DNA of 64,000 nt from Anagrus nilaparvatae (lineage: Eukaryota; Arthropoda; Insecta; Hymenoptera; Mymaridae). How positions within the stretch are numbered: the first letter of the stretch is position 1; each line of letters begins with the position of its first letter. Positions 40,837 through 51,769 of this stretch are shown here, piece after piece. Location: the NCBI GenBank assembly GCA_022575985.1, contig JAKSXM010000237.1, positions 6,094,501 to 6,158,500 of the forward strand. Reading direction: 5' to 3'. Position numbers and translations under genes: made by a program. Below the pieces are notes generated by a model. That model did no database searches. It was not told the DNA's origin and saw only the letters and a program-made list of their open reading frames with translations.

Positions 40837-41087
40837 CATTTTTTATTATCATTTGCCAAGCAGTTTTAGGACCTATCCAACAAATCATTGGAAAATATAA
40901 TGGAATTCAGGACCATTACTATAACTACAATCTTAATGTAAGTACCTTAAAAACATTTTATTATTCTTTTACTTAAATCTCCGAGACATTTCAAAAATTT
41001 TACAAAATAAAAAAAAAAAAAAAATTTTTTTTAAATCTTTTTTATAAACAAATAAACAATATTCGTAAATTTTTTCGTAAAACTATT

Positions 41088-41156
41088 ATGCCAAATTATA
41101 CTTGGCGACAACCACGAGATACATTTTCCGACACTGAAACAAATTGCTCTGCATAA
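41088..41156 (+). pseudogene. gag N-terminus, truncated, copy 1
   Basis: 22 codons aligned with the first codons of the gag at 44471 (both begin Met-Pro-Asn and share WRQPRDTFSDTE), then TAA. Sequence to 41269 is short deletion-junction DNA. Confidence 0.7.
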
Positions 41157-41273
41157 ATTCAAACCATGGACGGCCCCAGTAATCAAATCAACCCAACTAA
41201 CTTTCTTGATTTAAACAATTTAAATCTTAGACAAGGCCCTTTTGAAACCATTACTGATTTTGCGTAACACAGT

Positions 41274-41879
41274 ACTTAATTTATTTCTGTGGAAGTACTA
41301 GTGTTAGAAATATCATTTATAGTAATTTTTTGGGTCTGATACTTAATTTTTTCAAAATTTTTTTCTCAAAATTTTTGTCGCCAAAAAATACAAAAACCGC
41401 CAAAATTTTTTTTATTTTAGGACGTAATACTTAATTTTTTCCTATGAAAGTACGAATATCTAGAATTATCGTTTGTAAAGGATTTCTCCATCTGATACAT
41501 AATTTTTCGAAATTTTTTTTTTTTTTTAATTTTTTACATAAAATAATTAAAAAAATAGCATACTTTTTTTTCTTTTTGGACGTAGTACCTCATTTTTTTC
41601 CATGAAAGTACTACTGTACTAATATGTAGAATTATCTTTTTAACTGGATATAAACAATCTGATACCTAATTTTTTTTCAAAATTTTCTTTTAAAATTTTT
41701 CACAGAAAAAAGTTAAAACAATATCTTTTTATTGATGTTTGAAAATTTTTTGGGTATCAGGAGAAAGTTTATCCACTTCCTTTATTAAATTTAGAATATT
41801 TGGCACAATTATTCTAATATTTTAATTTTTTATTAGTTAAAATAGAATATTGACAACATTTTGTTATTGCTAATGAGGA
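41274..41879. repeat. continuation of ~160-bp tandem repeats
   Basis: ACTTAATTTATTTCTGTGGAAGTACTAG resumes exactly where 39637 stopped. The array fades after about 41760. Confidence 0.6.
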
Positions 41880-43100
41880 ACCATAGTGCCAATTACTTGG
41901 CAGGGTATTTTTATTTACTTTAGCAGAAACTATACGCTATTCTAAAATTTTTTTTAATAGTAATACATTTTTATGCAATGATTGTATTGAAATATTTTTG
42001 TAATCTCAAAAATTTTTATGCAATGATAGCATTGAAATATTTATTTGACTTTAGCAGAAACTATACGCAATTTAAAATTTTTTTGATTAGTTTCCTCTTT
42101 TATATAAAAATTGGAATTTCAAATATTTTTATGCAATGATAGCATTTAAATTTTGTTTTTTATTTTAGCTGAATCTGTACATCATTTAAAATTTTTTTCT
42201 AATAGTCTCCTGTTTTATATAAAAGTTATAATTTCAAATATTTTTATGCAATGATTTTATTGAAATCTTTTTATTGACTTTAGCAGAAACTATACGCCAT
42301 TATAAATTTTTTCTAATAGTCTCCTGTTTTATATAAAAGTTGCAACTTTTTATATTTTTGTGTTGTTAAATATTTTTGTGCAACGATTGCATTGAAATAT
42401 TTTTATCGACTTTAGCAGAAACTATACGCCATTATAAATTTTTTTCTAATAGTCTCCTGTTTTACAGAAAATTTATAATTCCAAATATTTTCATGCAATG
42501 ATAGCATTGAAATTTTTTTAATCACTTCAGCAAACACTACACGCCATTCTAAATTTTTTTTTAATAGTCATACATTTTTATGCAGTGATTGAATTGAAAT
42601 ATTTTTGTAATTTCAAATATTTTTTGCAATGATAGCATTAAAAATTTTTTTTTGATTTTAACTGAAACTGTACATCATTTAAAATTTTGTCTAATAGTAT
42701 GCTGTTTTATTTAAAAGTTGTAATTTTAAATATTTTTATGCAATGATTGCATTGAAATATTTTTGTAGTTTCAACAATTTTTATGCAATGATAGCATTGA
42801 AATTTTTTTATTGACTTTAGCAGAAATTACACGCCATTCTAAATTTTTTTCTAATAGTCTCCCGTTTTATACAAAAGTTGTAATTTTAAATATTTTTATG
42901 CAATGAGAGCATTGAAATTTTTTTATTGACTTTAGCCGAAACAATACACCATTTAAAAGTTTTTTTGATTAGTTTCCTCTTTTATATAAAAGTTGGAATT
43001 TCAAATAATTTTATGCAATGATTGCATTGAAATATTTTTGTAATTTCAAATATTTTTATGCAATGATAGCATTGAAAAATTCAGAAATATTTATCTTATA
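41880..43100. repeat. tandem repeats, ~115 bp unit (block 2)
   Basis: Regular succession of ATGCAATGATAGCATTGAAAT, TTTATTGACTTTAGCAGAAAC, TATACGCCATT...TTTTTTCTAATAGTCTCCTGTTTTATA. About ten copies with drift; same family as 37490-38280. Confidence 0.7.
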
Positions 43101-43134
43101 ATTTCGGTACTTCTATATTGTTAGATAATTCCTT

Positions 43135-43460
43135 TAAAAAAAAAAATAATAATAATTTAGATGTCGGCAGTCTTAGTTATGCAAAAATAAAAAAAAAATA
43201 ATTTAGATGTCGGCATTTTTAGTTATGAGAAAATAAAAAAAAAATATTTTAGATGTCGGCTGTCCTAGTTATGAAAAAATCAACAAAAAATAATAATTTA
43301 GATGTCGGCATTTTTAGTTATGAGAAAATAAAAAAAGATAATTTAGATGTCGGCTGTCCTAAGTATGAAAATATAAAAAAAAAATAATAATTTAGATGTC
43401 GGCATTTATAGTTATGAAAAAATAAAAAAAAATAATTTGGATTTCGGCTGTCCTAGTTAT
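43135..43460. repeat. tandem repeat, ~50 bp unit
   Basis: Six to seven copies of AATTTAGATGTCGGC(A/T)(G/T)T...TAGTTATGAxAAAATxAAAAAAAA. The repeats are contiguous, with no unique spacers. Confidence 0.7.
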
Positions 43461-43642
43461 GAGAAAATATTGAATTATCTCGAGACTATCGAAAAATTTA
43501 GCTATCGCACTTCATAGTATTCGATTCAGCACTAATTTTTACGTATTCTCTGAAATTTTTATTCAAAACGGAGGTATCTTTAAAATTTTATATAATATTT
43601 TTAAAGCTGGTAAAAAAATTTTTTTCATTTTTTTATTTTTAA
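43461..43642. repeat. 3' piece of the ~600-bp repeat, left of LTR copy 2
   Basis: TTGAATTATCTCGAGACTATCG to ...TTTTTATTTTTA is the end of the unit found three times at 56859-58560, so the LTR element sits inside that array. Confidence 0.75.
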
Positions 43643-43807
43643 GTTCATCCAGCTAAGTCGAACTCATCTTATATCAGCAGTAATCACCATACCAACTTTA
43701 ATAAAATACCTGGGGCAGTCAATATCCCCAGGATAAACTTATATTTCATATATTCATAATTATTTATGTTTAAGTGTCCCTTGGATAAAACCTCAGGATA
43801 CGTAACA
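43643..43807 (+). repeat. 5' LTR remnant of copy 2
   Basis: GTTCATCCAGCTAAGTCG through ...GGATACGTAACA matches the last part of the LTRs at 39642 and 56089. The upstream part is missing. Confidence 0.8.
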
Positions 43808-43883
43808 TAAAGTGGCTCCCTAAAAGGAAAGCTGGTAAGAAGGAACAAAAGCATATTTCCTATCAAGATAACATTTAAAGTAT

Positions 43884-44090
43884 ATGGCAAAGAAAGGCCA
43901 ACGCTATTATACCTGCAAATATCCAAATTGCCAAAATTGTAAAGGAAAAGTAAAAGAAAAATTTCAAATTTCAAAACACGAAATACTATCAACAAACAAG
44001 TCAAATAGTAAAGTAATAGTGACTGTAAATTATACTATCGAACTCAACGAAGAAATCAACTCTAATCAATCAAAATCTCAAGATAATTGA
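43884..44090 (+). CDS. 68-codon leader ORF, copy 2
   Basis: Same length and position as the frame at 40445. It keeps CKYPNCQNCKG. About seven residues differ from copy 1, nearly all by amino-acid-changing substitutions. Confidence 0.4.
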   Translation: MAKKGQRYYTCKYPNCQNCKGKVKEKFQISKHEILSTNKSNSKVIVTVNYTIELNEEINSNQSKSQDN

Positions 44091-44174
44091 AATTTTTTAA
44101 AGCAGTTATACCACACAATACCATCTAAGGAAATTTATCTACATCTTCGCCAAGCAGTTTCTGGAAATTTTTTT

Positions 44175-44236
44175 TGCCAAGCTGTAGCCAAGCTGTAGCT
44201 AAGCTGTATATTGCCAAGCCGTAGCCAAGCTGTTCA
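44175..44236 (+). repeat. leader tandem repeat CCAAGCTGTA, copy 2
   Basis: Five copies, one as CTAAGCTGT; three fewer than in copy 1. Confidence 0.6.
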
Positions 44237-44470
44237 TTTTTTTTTATCATTGCCAAGCAGTTTTAGGATCTATCCAACAAATCATGGGAAAATATAATGG
44301 GATTCAGGACCGTTGTTATAACTACAATCTTAATGTAAGTACCTTAAAAATAATTTTTTTATTTTTAAATCTCCGAGACATTTCAAAATTTTTACAAAAA
44401 AAAAAAATTTTTTTTTAAATCCTTCTTATAAACAAATAAACAATCTCGTAAATTTTTTCGTAAAACTATT

Positions 44471-46276
44471 ATGCCAAATAATTCTTGGCGACAACCGCGA
44501 GATACATTTTCTGATACTGAATCAATTAATAGTGAAGTAAACCGAACCATGGACGGCCCTCAAACTAACCCGCCCAATAATATAGATGTAGCCAATTTAG
44601 CCCAAGAACTTGAACGCCTCAATTTAGAAATGCTACGACAACGCGAACAAATGACAAATATAATTAACGCAGAAAGAGCACTAAATTTAGGAATAACAAA
44701 CGAAATTCTGAACGATATTGAAAATAATGATCAAAATCGTAATAATGCAGTACTAAACCCACCAAACAACAATAATAATATACCTAGATCAAATAATACC
44801 GTCCCACTTATAACTGCTATTGCAAATATACCCGATTTTTCTGGTCAACCACAAACCCTACAAGCTTTTTCCAAAGTTTTGAAAGACATTGTTAAAACAT
44901 ATGGAACAGGATGTGAACAATTTTTGTTAAATTCAATCCCTCGTCGCCTTAAAGGCCGAGCATACGACGCTTACGCAGGAATTGCTCCTAATTACACCAG
45001 TTTAGAAAATTTTTTACAAGATTTAAAATTAAGTTTTGGAGGTATCACTGACGCAGATACTATTAAATTAGATATGAGACAAGCCGAACAAAACCCTGGC
45101 GAACCAGTCGCCGATTACGCGCTACGCGTACAAAATTTAGAACAAGCTTTACATGCAATTTATGATTCATCGGTTAGCTTAACCGCAAACGAAAAAGAAC
45201 AATGGAAAAAGCGAACTAGTATTGAAGCCCTTGAATGCTTTCTTTTTGGATTGAGAAATCCTCCGGAATATAGAGTAGCCTCAAAACAACCAAAAACTTT
45301 GCGAGAAGCTGCTAATATTGCAGTTAACCTTGAAGGTAGACGTCGCTCGGTACAAAGACATGAATTCTGTACATTAAAACACGCGCCAGTTACTCCAGCT
45401 GAACCAATTAACTTTGCGACGGACGACAAATCTAGTGTCACCACAGCCACAACTTCTGAAATATTCAATTTAATGAATCAAATTTTAGAAATACAAAGAT
45501 TACATAATGAAATGGGTAATGCAGCAGGTATACGCGCTACTGCCGCTGAAACTTCAAAAAAGCAATGTATTTTTTGTAAAAGTAATAGTCACGATATATC
45601 CCAATGTAAAGATTTATTTAAATCTGTTGAGCAAGGAAAAATTAAACATCCTACCGAAACCCAAGAACCCGATATTGCAATTACAACTTTAACTCCTGTT
45701 TTTGAAAATTACCCCCAAAATTATCCACCACCTTGGTGGCAACCGAATAGAGGAAACAATTATAATCGTTATAATTATAATAATCAGAGTTATAATACAG
45801 GAGGTCGAAACTATAAAAATAACCCATTTAATCAAAATTTTAATCAATACCCAAATAATCAACAAAATTTTAATTCATATCAAAATTTTAATGGATACCC
45901 TAATAATCAAAATTTTATCCCAAATAATCCCCAAAACTATAACAATAATCGCGGTCAATTTCGCGGTAATAATAGAAATCGTAATTTTAACAGAGAAAAT
46001 TTTTCAAATAATTCTTATCCTAATAACTTTTATCAAAATTATTCAAATCAAAATATGATGGAAAACGAAAATTTCCCTCCCCAAAATCATAATTATTCTA
46101 ACCAAGGCCAAAATTATGACCAAAGCCAAAATGTTGCTCCAAATTACTTCCAAAATGGAAATAATCAGAATTTCCCTCCTAATATGAATAATCCAATTCA
46201 ACAACCCAATAACCCTTCTAACAATGAAAAAAATTTCCTAACTGCTGAAAATAAATCAGAAAAACATTTAAACTAG
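44471..46276 (+). CDS. gag: Gag polyprotein
   Basis: 601 residues. It would form the particle that packages element RNA. N-terminal third: polar and Asn-rich with a Gln/Glu helix. Residues ~115-300: a Ty3/Gypsy-type capsid core (NIPDFSGQPQTLQAFSKVL, later QNPGEPVADYALRVQNLEQAL and FLFGLRNPPEYRVA). Near residue 365: a single CCHC knuckle, CIFCKSNSHDISQC (C-x2-C-x4-H-x4-C). Residues ~420-590: a long Asn/Gln/Tyr/Pro/Phe low-complexity tail with Arg-Gly patches, prion-like in composition. The frame is intact. It ends TAG immediately after a TTTAAAC slip site, so some ribosomes should continue into the next ORF. Confidence 0.85.
   Translation: MPNNSWRQPRDTFSDTESINSEVNRTMDGPQTNPPNNIDVANLAQELERLNLEMLRQREQMTNIINAERALNLGITNEILNDIENNDQNRNNAVLNPPNNNNNIPRSNNTVPLITAIANIPDFSGQPQTLQAFSKVLKDIVKTYGTGCEQFLLNSIPRRLKGRAYDAYAGIAPNYTSLENFLQDLKLSFGGITDADTIKLDMRQAEQNPGEPVADYALRVQNLEQALHAIYDSSVSLTANEKEQWKKRTSIEALECFLFGLRNPPEYRVASKQPKTLREAANIAVNLEGRRRSVQRHEFCTLKHAPVTPAEPINFATDDKSSVTTATTSEIFNLMNQILEIQRLHNEMGNAAGIRATAAETSKKQCIFCKSNSHDISQCKDLFKSVEQGKIKHPTETQEPDIAITTLTPVFENYPQNYPPPWWQPNRGNNYNRYNYNNQSYNTGGRNYKNNPFNQNFNQYPNNQQNFNSYQNFNGYPNNQNFIPNNPQNYNNNRGQFRGNNRNRNFNRENFSNNSYPNNFYQNYSNQNMMENENFPPQNHNYSNQGQNYDQSQNVAPNYFQNGNNQNFPPNMNNPIQQPNNPSNNEKNFLTAENKSEKHLN
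46267..46273 (+). promoter_or_regulatory. -1 ribosomal frameshift slip site TTTAAAC
   Basis: The heptamer T-TTA-AAC is in the gag frame (X-XXY-YYZ), directly before the gag stop codon TAG at 46274. The -1 frame entered from it is open for 800 codons. Both features are what a working retroelement frameshift requires. I did not identify a downstream pseudoknot. Confidence 0.75.
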
Positions 46277-48672
46277 TTACCTGCCCATTCTCGAGTGAGT
46301 TTGGGCCAAAATTAAGTTATGATTCTGACACTTTTTATAAAAATGCAATTCAGAAAACCTTTTATAATAGAACATTACCTTCAATTTTAAACCTTAATCA
46401 TGATAAAATAAACGTTTCAAACACAATACCTTTTGAAACCCCAAATAATACAGAAAATTTTAGTCCTTTTTCAAATACTACCCTAGAAAAAGACTTTACT
46501 TCAAATAATGAAAAATTAACCCCTGAACCAGAAATAAATTTTTGTTTTGAAAGACCGAAATCAATTCTTAAGCCAAAAATAAAATCCACTACAAATTCTG
46601 AAAAATTAAAAATAATCCCTCAAACCGAATCTGATTTAGACTTAAGTATTAAAAAACCTAAAGAAATTCTTGATTTTCCAGCAATTAATAAAACCCCTAG
46701 TTTAACCATTGAGAAATCAAAATTAACTTTTAAACTAAAAGATTCCTTTCCTTTTTCAACTAACTTTAAAAATTTAGAACCAAAAATTTTTTTAAACCCT
46801 AAAACAGTAAAACAAACACTTGAACCCTTAAAAATAACAGAAATTACTTCAATCCCTGAAACAGATAAAAATTTAAGCTCAACTATCGAAAAATCAAGAG
46901 AAACCCCTATGCCAAAAATTTCCCACCCCTTTTTAACAAATAATAAAATCCCTATTTTAAACTTGGAAAAATCAAAATTAACTCAAAAACCTTTAAAAAC
47001 TAATGAAATTATTTCACTAAAATCACAACCTAAACCTATACAAAGAATAGTTACATTTAATCTTAAAAACAAATCTGATTCTGAAAATGATAGCCCCCCT
47101 CTAGAAAATTATTCAAAATCTCCTTTATTTATGGCAAAAAGAAAAAGAAATACAAGAAATAAAAATTTATCCGATTATAATAACAAAATAATAACGAAAA
47201 ATATATTAAATAATAAAATGAATAAATTCAGTCCATTTAGAAACTCTATTTCCGATAAGAACATCGAAATTGATTCAAAAAAATGTAAAACAACAATTAG
47301 CAAATCACAACCCGAAACAAATAAGGAAACGATTACAGAAAATTACCCAGCTACTGTTGACTCCATCAAAGGAAAAATTTTATTTGAAGCATCACTCGAC
47401 GTAAAATTTACAGACAAAGATCCAGAAACCATAATTCACAAAAAAAGAATCTGTATAAATTCTGAGAACAAAAAAAGCTTGAGTATAGATAAAATTATTG
47501 AACAATTAGAAAATAACGACACTGAAATCATGAAAGTTGACAATGAAAATAATAAAATTAATATTGCCTTGATATTTGCACCTAAAAAAAGCAAAAAAGA
47601 TACTTATAAACAAATTATAATCGATACAAACGTATTCAATCGCTATGACAAAATAGATAAATGTAGTGAAAGTTACGAACAATTTTTTAGGTATCTAGAT
47701 GTAAGTAACTATAGTGACTGTTTATTTTTCAGTCTTAGAATTTTATTAAATAATAATATGAGTATCAATAAATATAACAATAATTTAAAAATAAGTAAAC
47801 CCCCAAAACATTGCCAAAATCCTGACGGGATCTTTCACATTTTAAACAAGAAAAAAAAATGGGAAGATAGCGATTGCGTACACATTTTTGCCAAAGAATA
47901 TAAAATGAATATTTTAATACGAATTTTTAACTCCGACAAATTATATATCCCAAAAACGTGGGATAAAGCTTTTCAGGTGCTCTCTTTAAAAGCGTTGAAC
48001 GCAGATCCTACTAAAATTAAACAAATCAATACATTTATATCACCTTTGAACGAAACCTCCATGTCTTTCTTCCATGCTATTCAAAAACAAAAAAATATAA
48101 ATTATGCTAATACAAATGAAATTTCACTTCAAGAAGAAATAATAGAAATCGCTGAACTCAAAATAACTGAAACACCTCTCTCTAAAAAGGTTGGCATCTT
48201 GGTACAACAAAACGAAACAAACCTTACATGTGATGTACTTCAAACCAAAACCACGTATATATTGGAAAAAGCGACAGTAGAACCTAAACCACTGCCACCT
48301 GAAGAATTCAATTCCAAAATAGATGATGTACAACAGACTGAAACCAAATATACGCTGAAAAACATCATCCAAAAACAAAAACTGGCTCCAAAATCCTCAC
48401 TAGACGATTTGCAAACCTATCAAGATAAATCAGATTTTCAGAAATTTTTCAGAATTTTGTTTGTTTTTTTGTATCACATATCCTTAGCAAATTTTGTTTC
48501 CAAAAAATGGGACTTAGCACTGGACTTAATAAAATTTAATATTAAAAATTGGACAGGGCTTATCAGCCAGAGTAAAATTGATTGGTTACCTAAACCGCCC
48601 GAGTTCTACTATCCCAGTTCTATTATTGCAGTACGCCCACCTAGGGCCCCACCTTGGCCAAAGATTTTATAG
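46273..48672 (+). CDS. frameshift ORF: long disordered region plus possible OTU-like domain
   Basis: 799 residues in the -1 frame relative to gag, expected as a Gag fusion. The first ~350 residues are Lys/Ser/Pro/Thr-rich with repeated E-x-S-K-L-T/P-type phrases and look disordered; a basic KRKRNTRNK patch lies near residue 290. From ~470 to 610 there is a folded-looking part: NYSDCLFFSLRILL (Cys483), WEDSDCVHIFAKEYKMNILIRIF, and SFFHAI (His ~601). This order of Cys-Leu-Phe, a W/acidic-helix-strand block and a late His resembles OTU cysteine proteases, but the Asp usually three residues before Cys is Tyr. Near the end a hydrophobic segment (FFRILFVFLYHISLANF) and PPRAPPWP. No RT, protease (D-T/S-G) or integrase motif. 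The OTU reading is tentative. Confidence 0.6.
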   Translation, partial: LVTCPFSSEFGPKLSYDSDTFYKNAIQKTFYNRTLPSILNLNHDKINVSNTIPFETPNNTENFSPFSNTTLEKDFTSNNEKLTPEPEINFCFERPKSILKPKIKSTTNSEKLKIIPQTESDLDLSIKKPKEILDFPAINKTPSLTIEKSKLTFKLKDSFPFSTNFKNLEPKIFLNPKTVKQTLEPLKITEITSIPETDKNLSSTIEKSRETPMPKISHPFLTNNKIPILNLEKSKLTQKPLKTNEIISLKSQPKPIQRIVTFNLKNKSDSENDSPPLENYSKSPLFMAKRKRNTRNKNLSDYNNKIITKNILNNKMNKFSPFRNSISDKNIEIDSKKCKTTISKSQPETNKETITENYPATVDSIKGKILFEASLDVKFTDKDPETIIHKKRICINSENKKSLSIDKIIEQLENNDTEIMKVDNENNKINIALIFAPKKSKKDTYKQIIIDTNVFNRYDKIDKCSESYEQFFRYLDVSNYSDCLFFSLRILLNNNMSINKYNNNLKISKPPKHCQNPDGIFHILNKKKKWEDSDCVHIFAKEYKMNILIRIFNSDKLYIPKTWDKAFQVLSLKALNADPTKIKQINTFISPLNETSMSFFHAIQKQKNINYANTNEISLQEEIIEIAELKITETPLSKKVGILVQQNETNLTCDVLQTKTTYILEKATVEPKPLPPEEFNSKIDDVQQTETKYTLKNIIQKQKLAPKSSLDDLQTYQDKSDFQKFFRILFVFLYHISLANFVSKKWDLALDLIKFNIKNWTGLISQSKIDWLPKPPEFYYPSSIIAVRPPRAPPWPKIL

Positions 48673-50314
48673 GATCGAGCCATTTTACTATCTACTGGAC
48701 AAAGTAGTAAATTAATAACATTTCTTAATAGATTTAATTAATTTAATTAATCTTAATAGTTATAATTCTTTTTAAAAAAATTTACAAACAAAAAAAAAAA
48801 CAACAAAAAAAAAATTTTTTTTTATATAACTAGCTATATTTTTTACCTAATACTTTAAATTATTAATCTATCGTCCGGATTTGAACCTAATTGGATTAGA
48901 AACTCATTTACTAACAATACACCTACAACCATATTTAACCGAAAACATCGTATTCATATCTAAAATATAACTACTAAGTACTTTTTTTTTTCACAGCAAA
49001 AATATTCAATCAAATACACATATTTAAGATACAGCCTTAATTATAATTTTCCATCTTATCAAACCTTTACTTAAACTAATGAATAAAAATTTTTTGAAAG
49101 ACAATTAGCATACAATTTTTTTTATGTTAAAATATTATGTTTTTTATTTTTTTTGTTCTTTTTTTGAATGATAATAGAGATACGATAAACGAAAATTTAT
49201 TTAAAATTTTTTTTTGAATTAAATAATAATTTTTACCAACTCAAAGAAAAATTTTTTTTTACAAAAGAAAAACATGAAAAGTCTCTATATAATTTTTTTC
49301 CTCGATAATAGACAACCTATAACAATAAAAATATACTGAAATAAAAATGAAATAAATCTTTGAAATAAATAGATTATAAGTACGTAATATATAAGTAAAT
49401 AATAGTATATAAGTATAAAGAACAAAAATGACGAAAATTATATAAAGATAGAAATAACTTAAAATTAAAGTATAAGGGTTTTAAAATTAAAGTGTTTTTT
49501 AACCATGAAGTGATAGATTTTACAGTTGATAAATTTAAAGTTCTGGTCAATATAATACATATGAATAAGTATTAATGATTTACAATATTTTATTATATTT
49601 TTTTTTATCTCAAAGTTTTACGTATTCCCAGAAAATTTTACATGAGTTAGTTTCAAAACGTTTATTACGATGTTAGTAGGTTAATTAAAATTTCTCTAAG
49701 ACATCCTTAAATATCTGTGAAAAACACAGGTTGACAGATTTAAATAATTTTTTTTTCTCACATGCAAATTCTATAAAAATCTTTTAAATATTTAAAAAAA
49801 ATTTTAGGATCAAAACTATATTTGGATTATGATCTTTGATAATTATTTTTACCCATATATATAATTGTAATTTCTTATACTAACCAATATATTTAACCAA
49901 TATATCTACTATATACATACCTAATTCATAACTATTATTAGCTTACAATTATCACTTAATCAATTAATCATAAACATAATCTAAATATATCCTAACATAA
50001 ATTACTTTGGATTTAACAAATACGTAATCTTTTATCGTGCCTTTATAAAAATTTTACAAAAAAAAAAAAGACCAACCTGACAACCAAATTAAATAAGTAT
50101 TTTATAGAGTTTTTCTTTATATATGTATATTTACATAAATTAAGTTTGCACAAATATCCTTATACAATCCTTGGAATTCTTAGATTATGAAGTTATATTA
50201 AAAATCAACGATATAAAAAATAAAACTACTACTAAATTACCATCATACATATACATTTGTGTGTATTTTTTTCTCTCTTTTCTTCTTAACACAAAAATTA
50301 ATAACAAAATTGTT

Positions 50315-50347
<33 letters not shown>

Positions 50348-51769
50348 AATAAATAACTAATGAAAAATTGAGAGAGAGAAATTTTGCCGGACAACCAGAG
50401 ACGTGAATCACATTCATAATTATAGAGATAAAATTTTTATAATCTTTGTTTGTATGCGGTTTTGCCCTTGAGACTGAAATGACATAAGATTATCAAAACA
50501 GCTGATCTTAAAGACTGCATAATTGCACTTTATAAATTATACTAAATCACATGGAGTGAAAGAGGGGATAACCAACTTATTAACACATATACAATTTTTA
50601 TTACAATACTACTGCAACATTCATTTTTTTTTTGCCCAACCAAGATCTCACTTCAACTTCAAAGAAACGCAAAATTAAATGTGCATTACTGTATAAATTA
50701 ATACATAATTCTCATAGACGAGAAATGTTCTCAACTATGAAAATCGCTTGTACTCTAAGAATGATTAATGGAAATATTATTAAATAATAATATATATATA
50801 TAAAAAAATTGGCAATCCAGAATGTATGAACAAAAAAAAATGCTTCTGAGAGCTTATAAACCAGACGAGAAGCTGTATAACCGACTAATTATAACACCAA
50901 TTAACTCTATCCTAGTTTCCTGAAGCCGATATCAAAAGAAAACAGAGCTTTTCTAAACTGGTGCTGTTATTAACTAACTCACCAACGCTGTATAGCGTTC
51001 CTTAATCTGAGACAAGCCACATATTTGCGTATATCACATCGACACTCAACTTGGGTATATGAAAATTGCAGGAAAGTTTTTTTTCTATAACAAATTAATC
51101 AAATTTTATTAAATTGGCCTCTCTCTTTCTCCTACGATTTGTAAATATCATAAAGTTTTGCAAAATTTTTTTAAACAACCTTTTTGTCATTCCGGTATCA
51201 GGCATACACCTGTTTATAAATATTATGAAAACTATTGTTTAAAAATTTTTTAGTTTTTATTGTCTTAACAATTTCATATCTCTGTTTTTCTTGCTCCATT
51301 TGACTTTCTCAATACAAAATTTTTATAAATAAATAAATTTAAAAATAAATATTTACGTACAAAAAAAAAATAAAGAGAGAAAGGAGAAAGGGAAGGAAAG
51401 CATGCACACACATAACGAATAATAAAAATATTAGATTCATTTTTTTTTCTCACTCACGCTTTCATTATATGGCAACATTGTAAAAATACTTTATATTCAT
51501 GAATAAAATCTCGACTTAAATACAATTAGTGACGTAAAATTTGAATTTTTTTTTCTCATGCTTATTTACTTACAAAATAAAATTTTTCTATAACATATAC
51601 ATTTGCTCCTTCACTCATATAAAAATGTAGAACTTTTCTCCCTCATCCATTAATAAAATATCCAACTACAACATATACATCCAATTCATTCCCCACAAAA
51701 AAAAAAAAAAAAAAAAAAAGAGAAATACCCACTCCCCACAATTACCCATTCCCCCTATACCACAATTTT
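48673..51769. other. AT-rich non-coding part of LTR element
   Basis: No coding signal longer than chance on either strand. A-runs at 50317-50345 and 51697-51719, GAGAGA strings at 50369-50380 and AAGGAGAAAGGGAAGGAAAG at 51381-51400. This is where pol would be expected in a Gypsy element; I saw no decayed RT or integrase blocks. Confidence 0.5.

Larger units (their letters stand above)
39642..41269 (+). mobile_element. internally deleted Ty3/Gypsy-like LTR element (copy 1)
   Basis: The insertion starts TGTTACGTATGG and ends GCGTAACA. CAGT flanks both sides (39638-39641 and 41270-41273), a 4-bp duplication. It keeps the whole 5' LTR, primer site, leader ORF, leader repeats and the first 22 gag codons. 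It then lacks the rest of the element and retains only the last bases of an LTR. It is the same family as 43643-56858. Confidence 0.8.

Noticed and set aside
43135..43460. CRISPR-like array of ~50-bp repeats
   Set aside because: The repeats are contiguous without unique spacers, and the setting is a eukaryotic genome.
40221..44004. Minus-strand frames in both LTR copies (LPYTLNVILIGNMLL-type)
   Set aside because: They lie across the LTR end and the leader ORF on the opposite strand. The similarity between copies is that of the repeat itself.
50171..50356. Small frame ending in a lysine run
   Set aside because: AT-rich DNA with an A-run; no motif, not repeated elsewhere.
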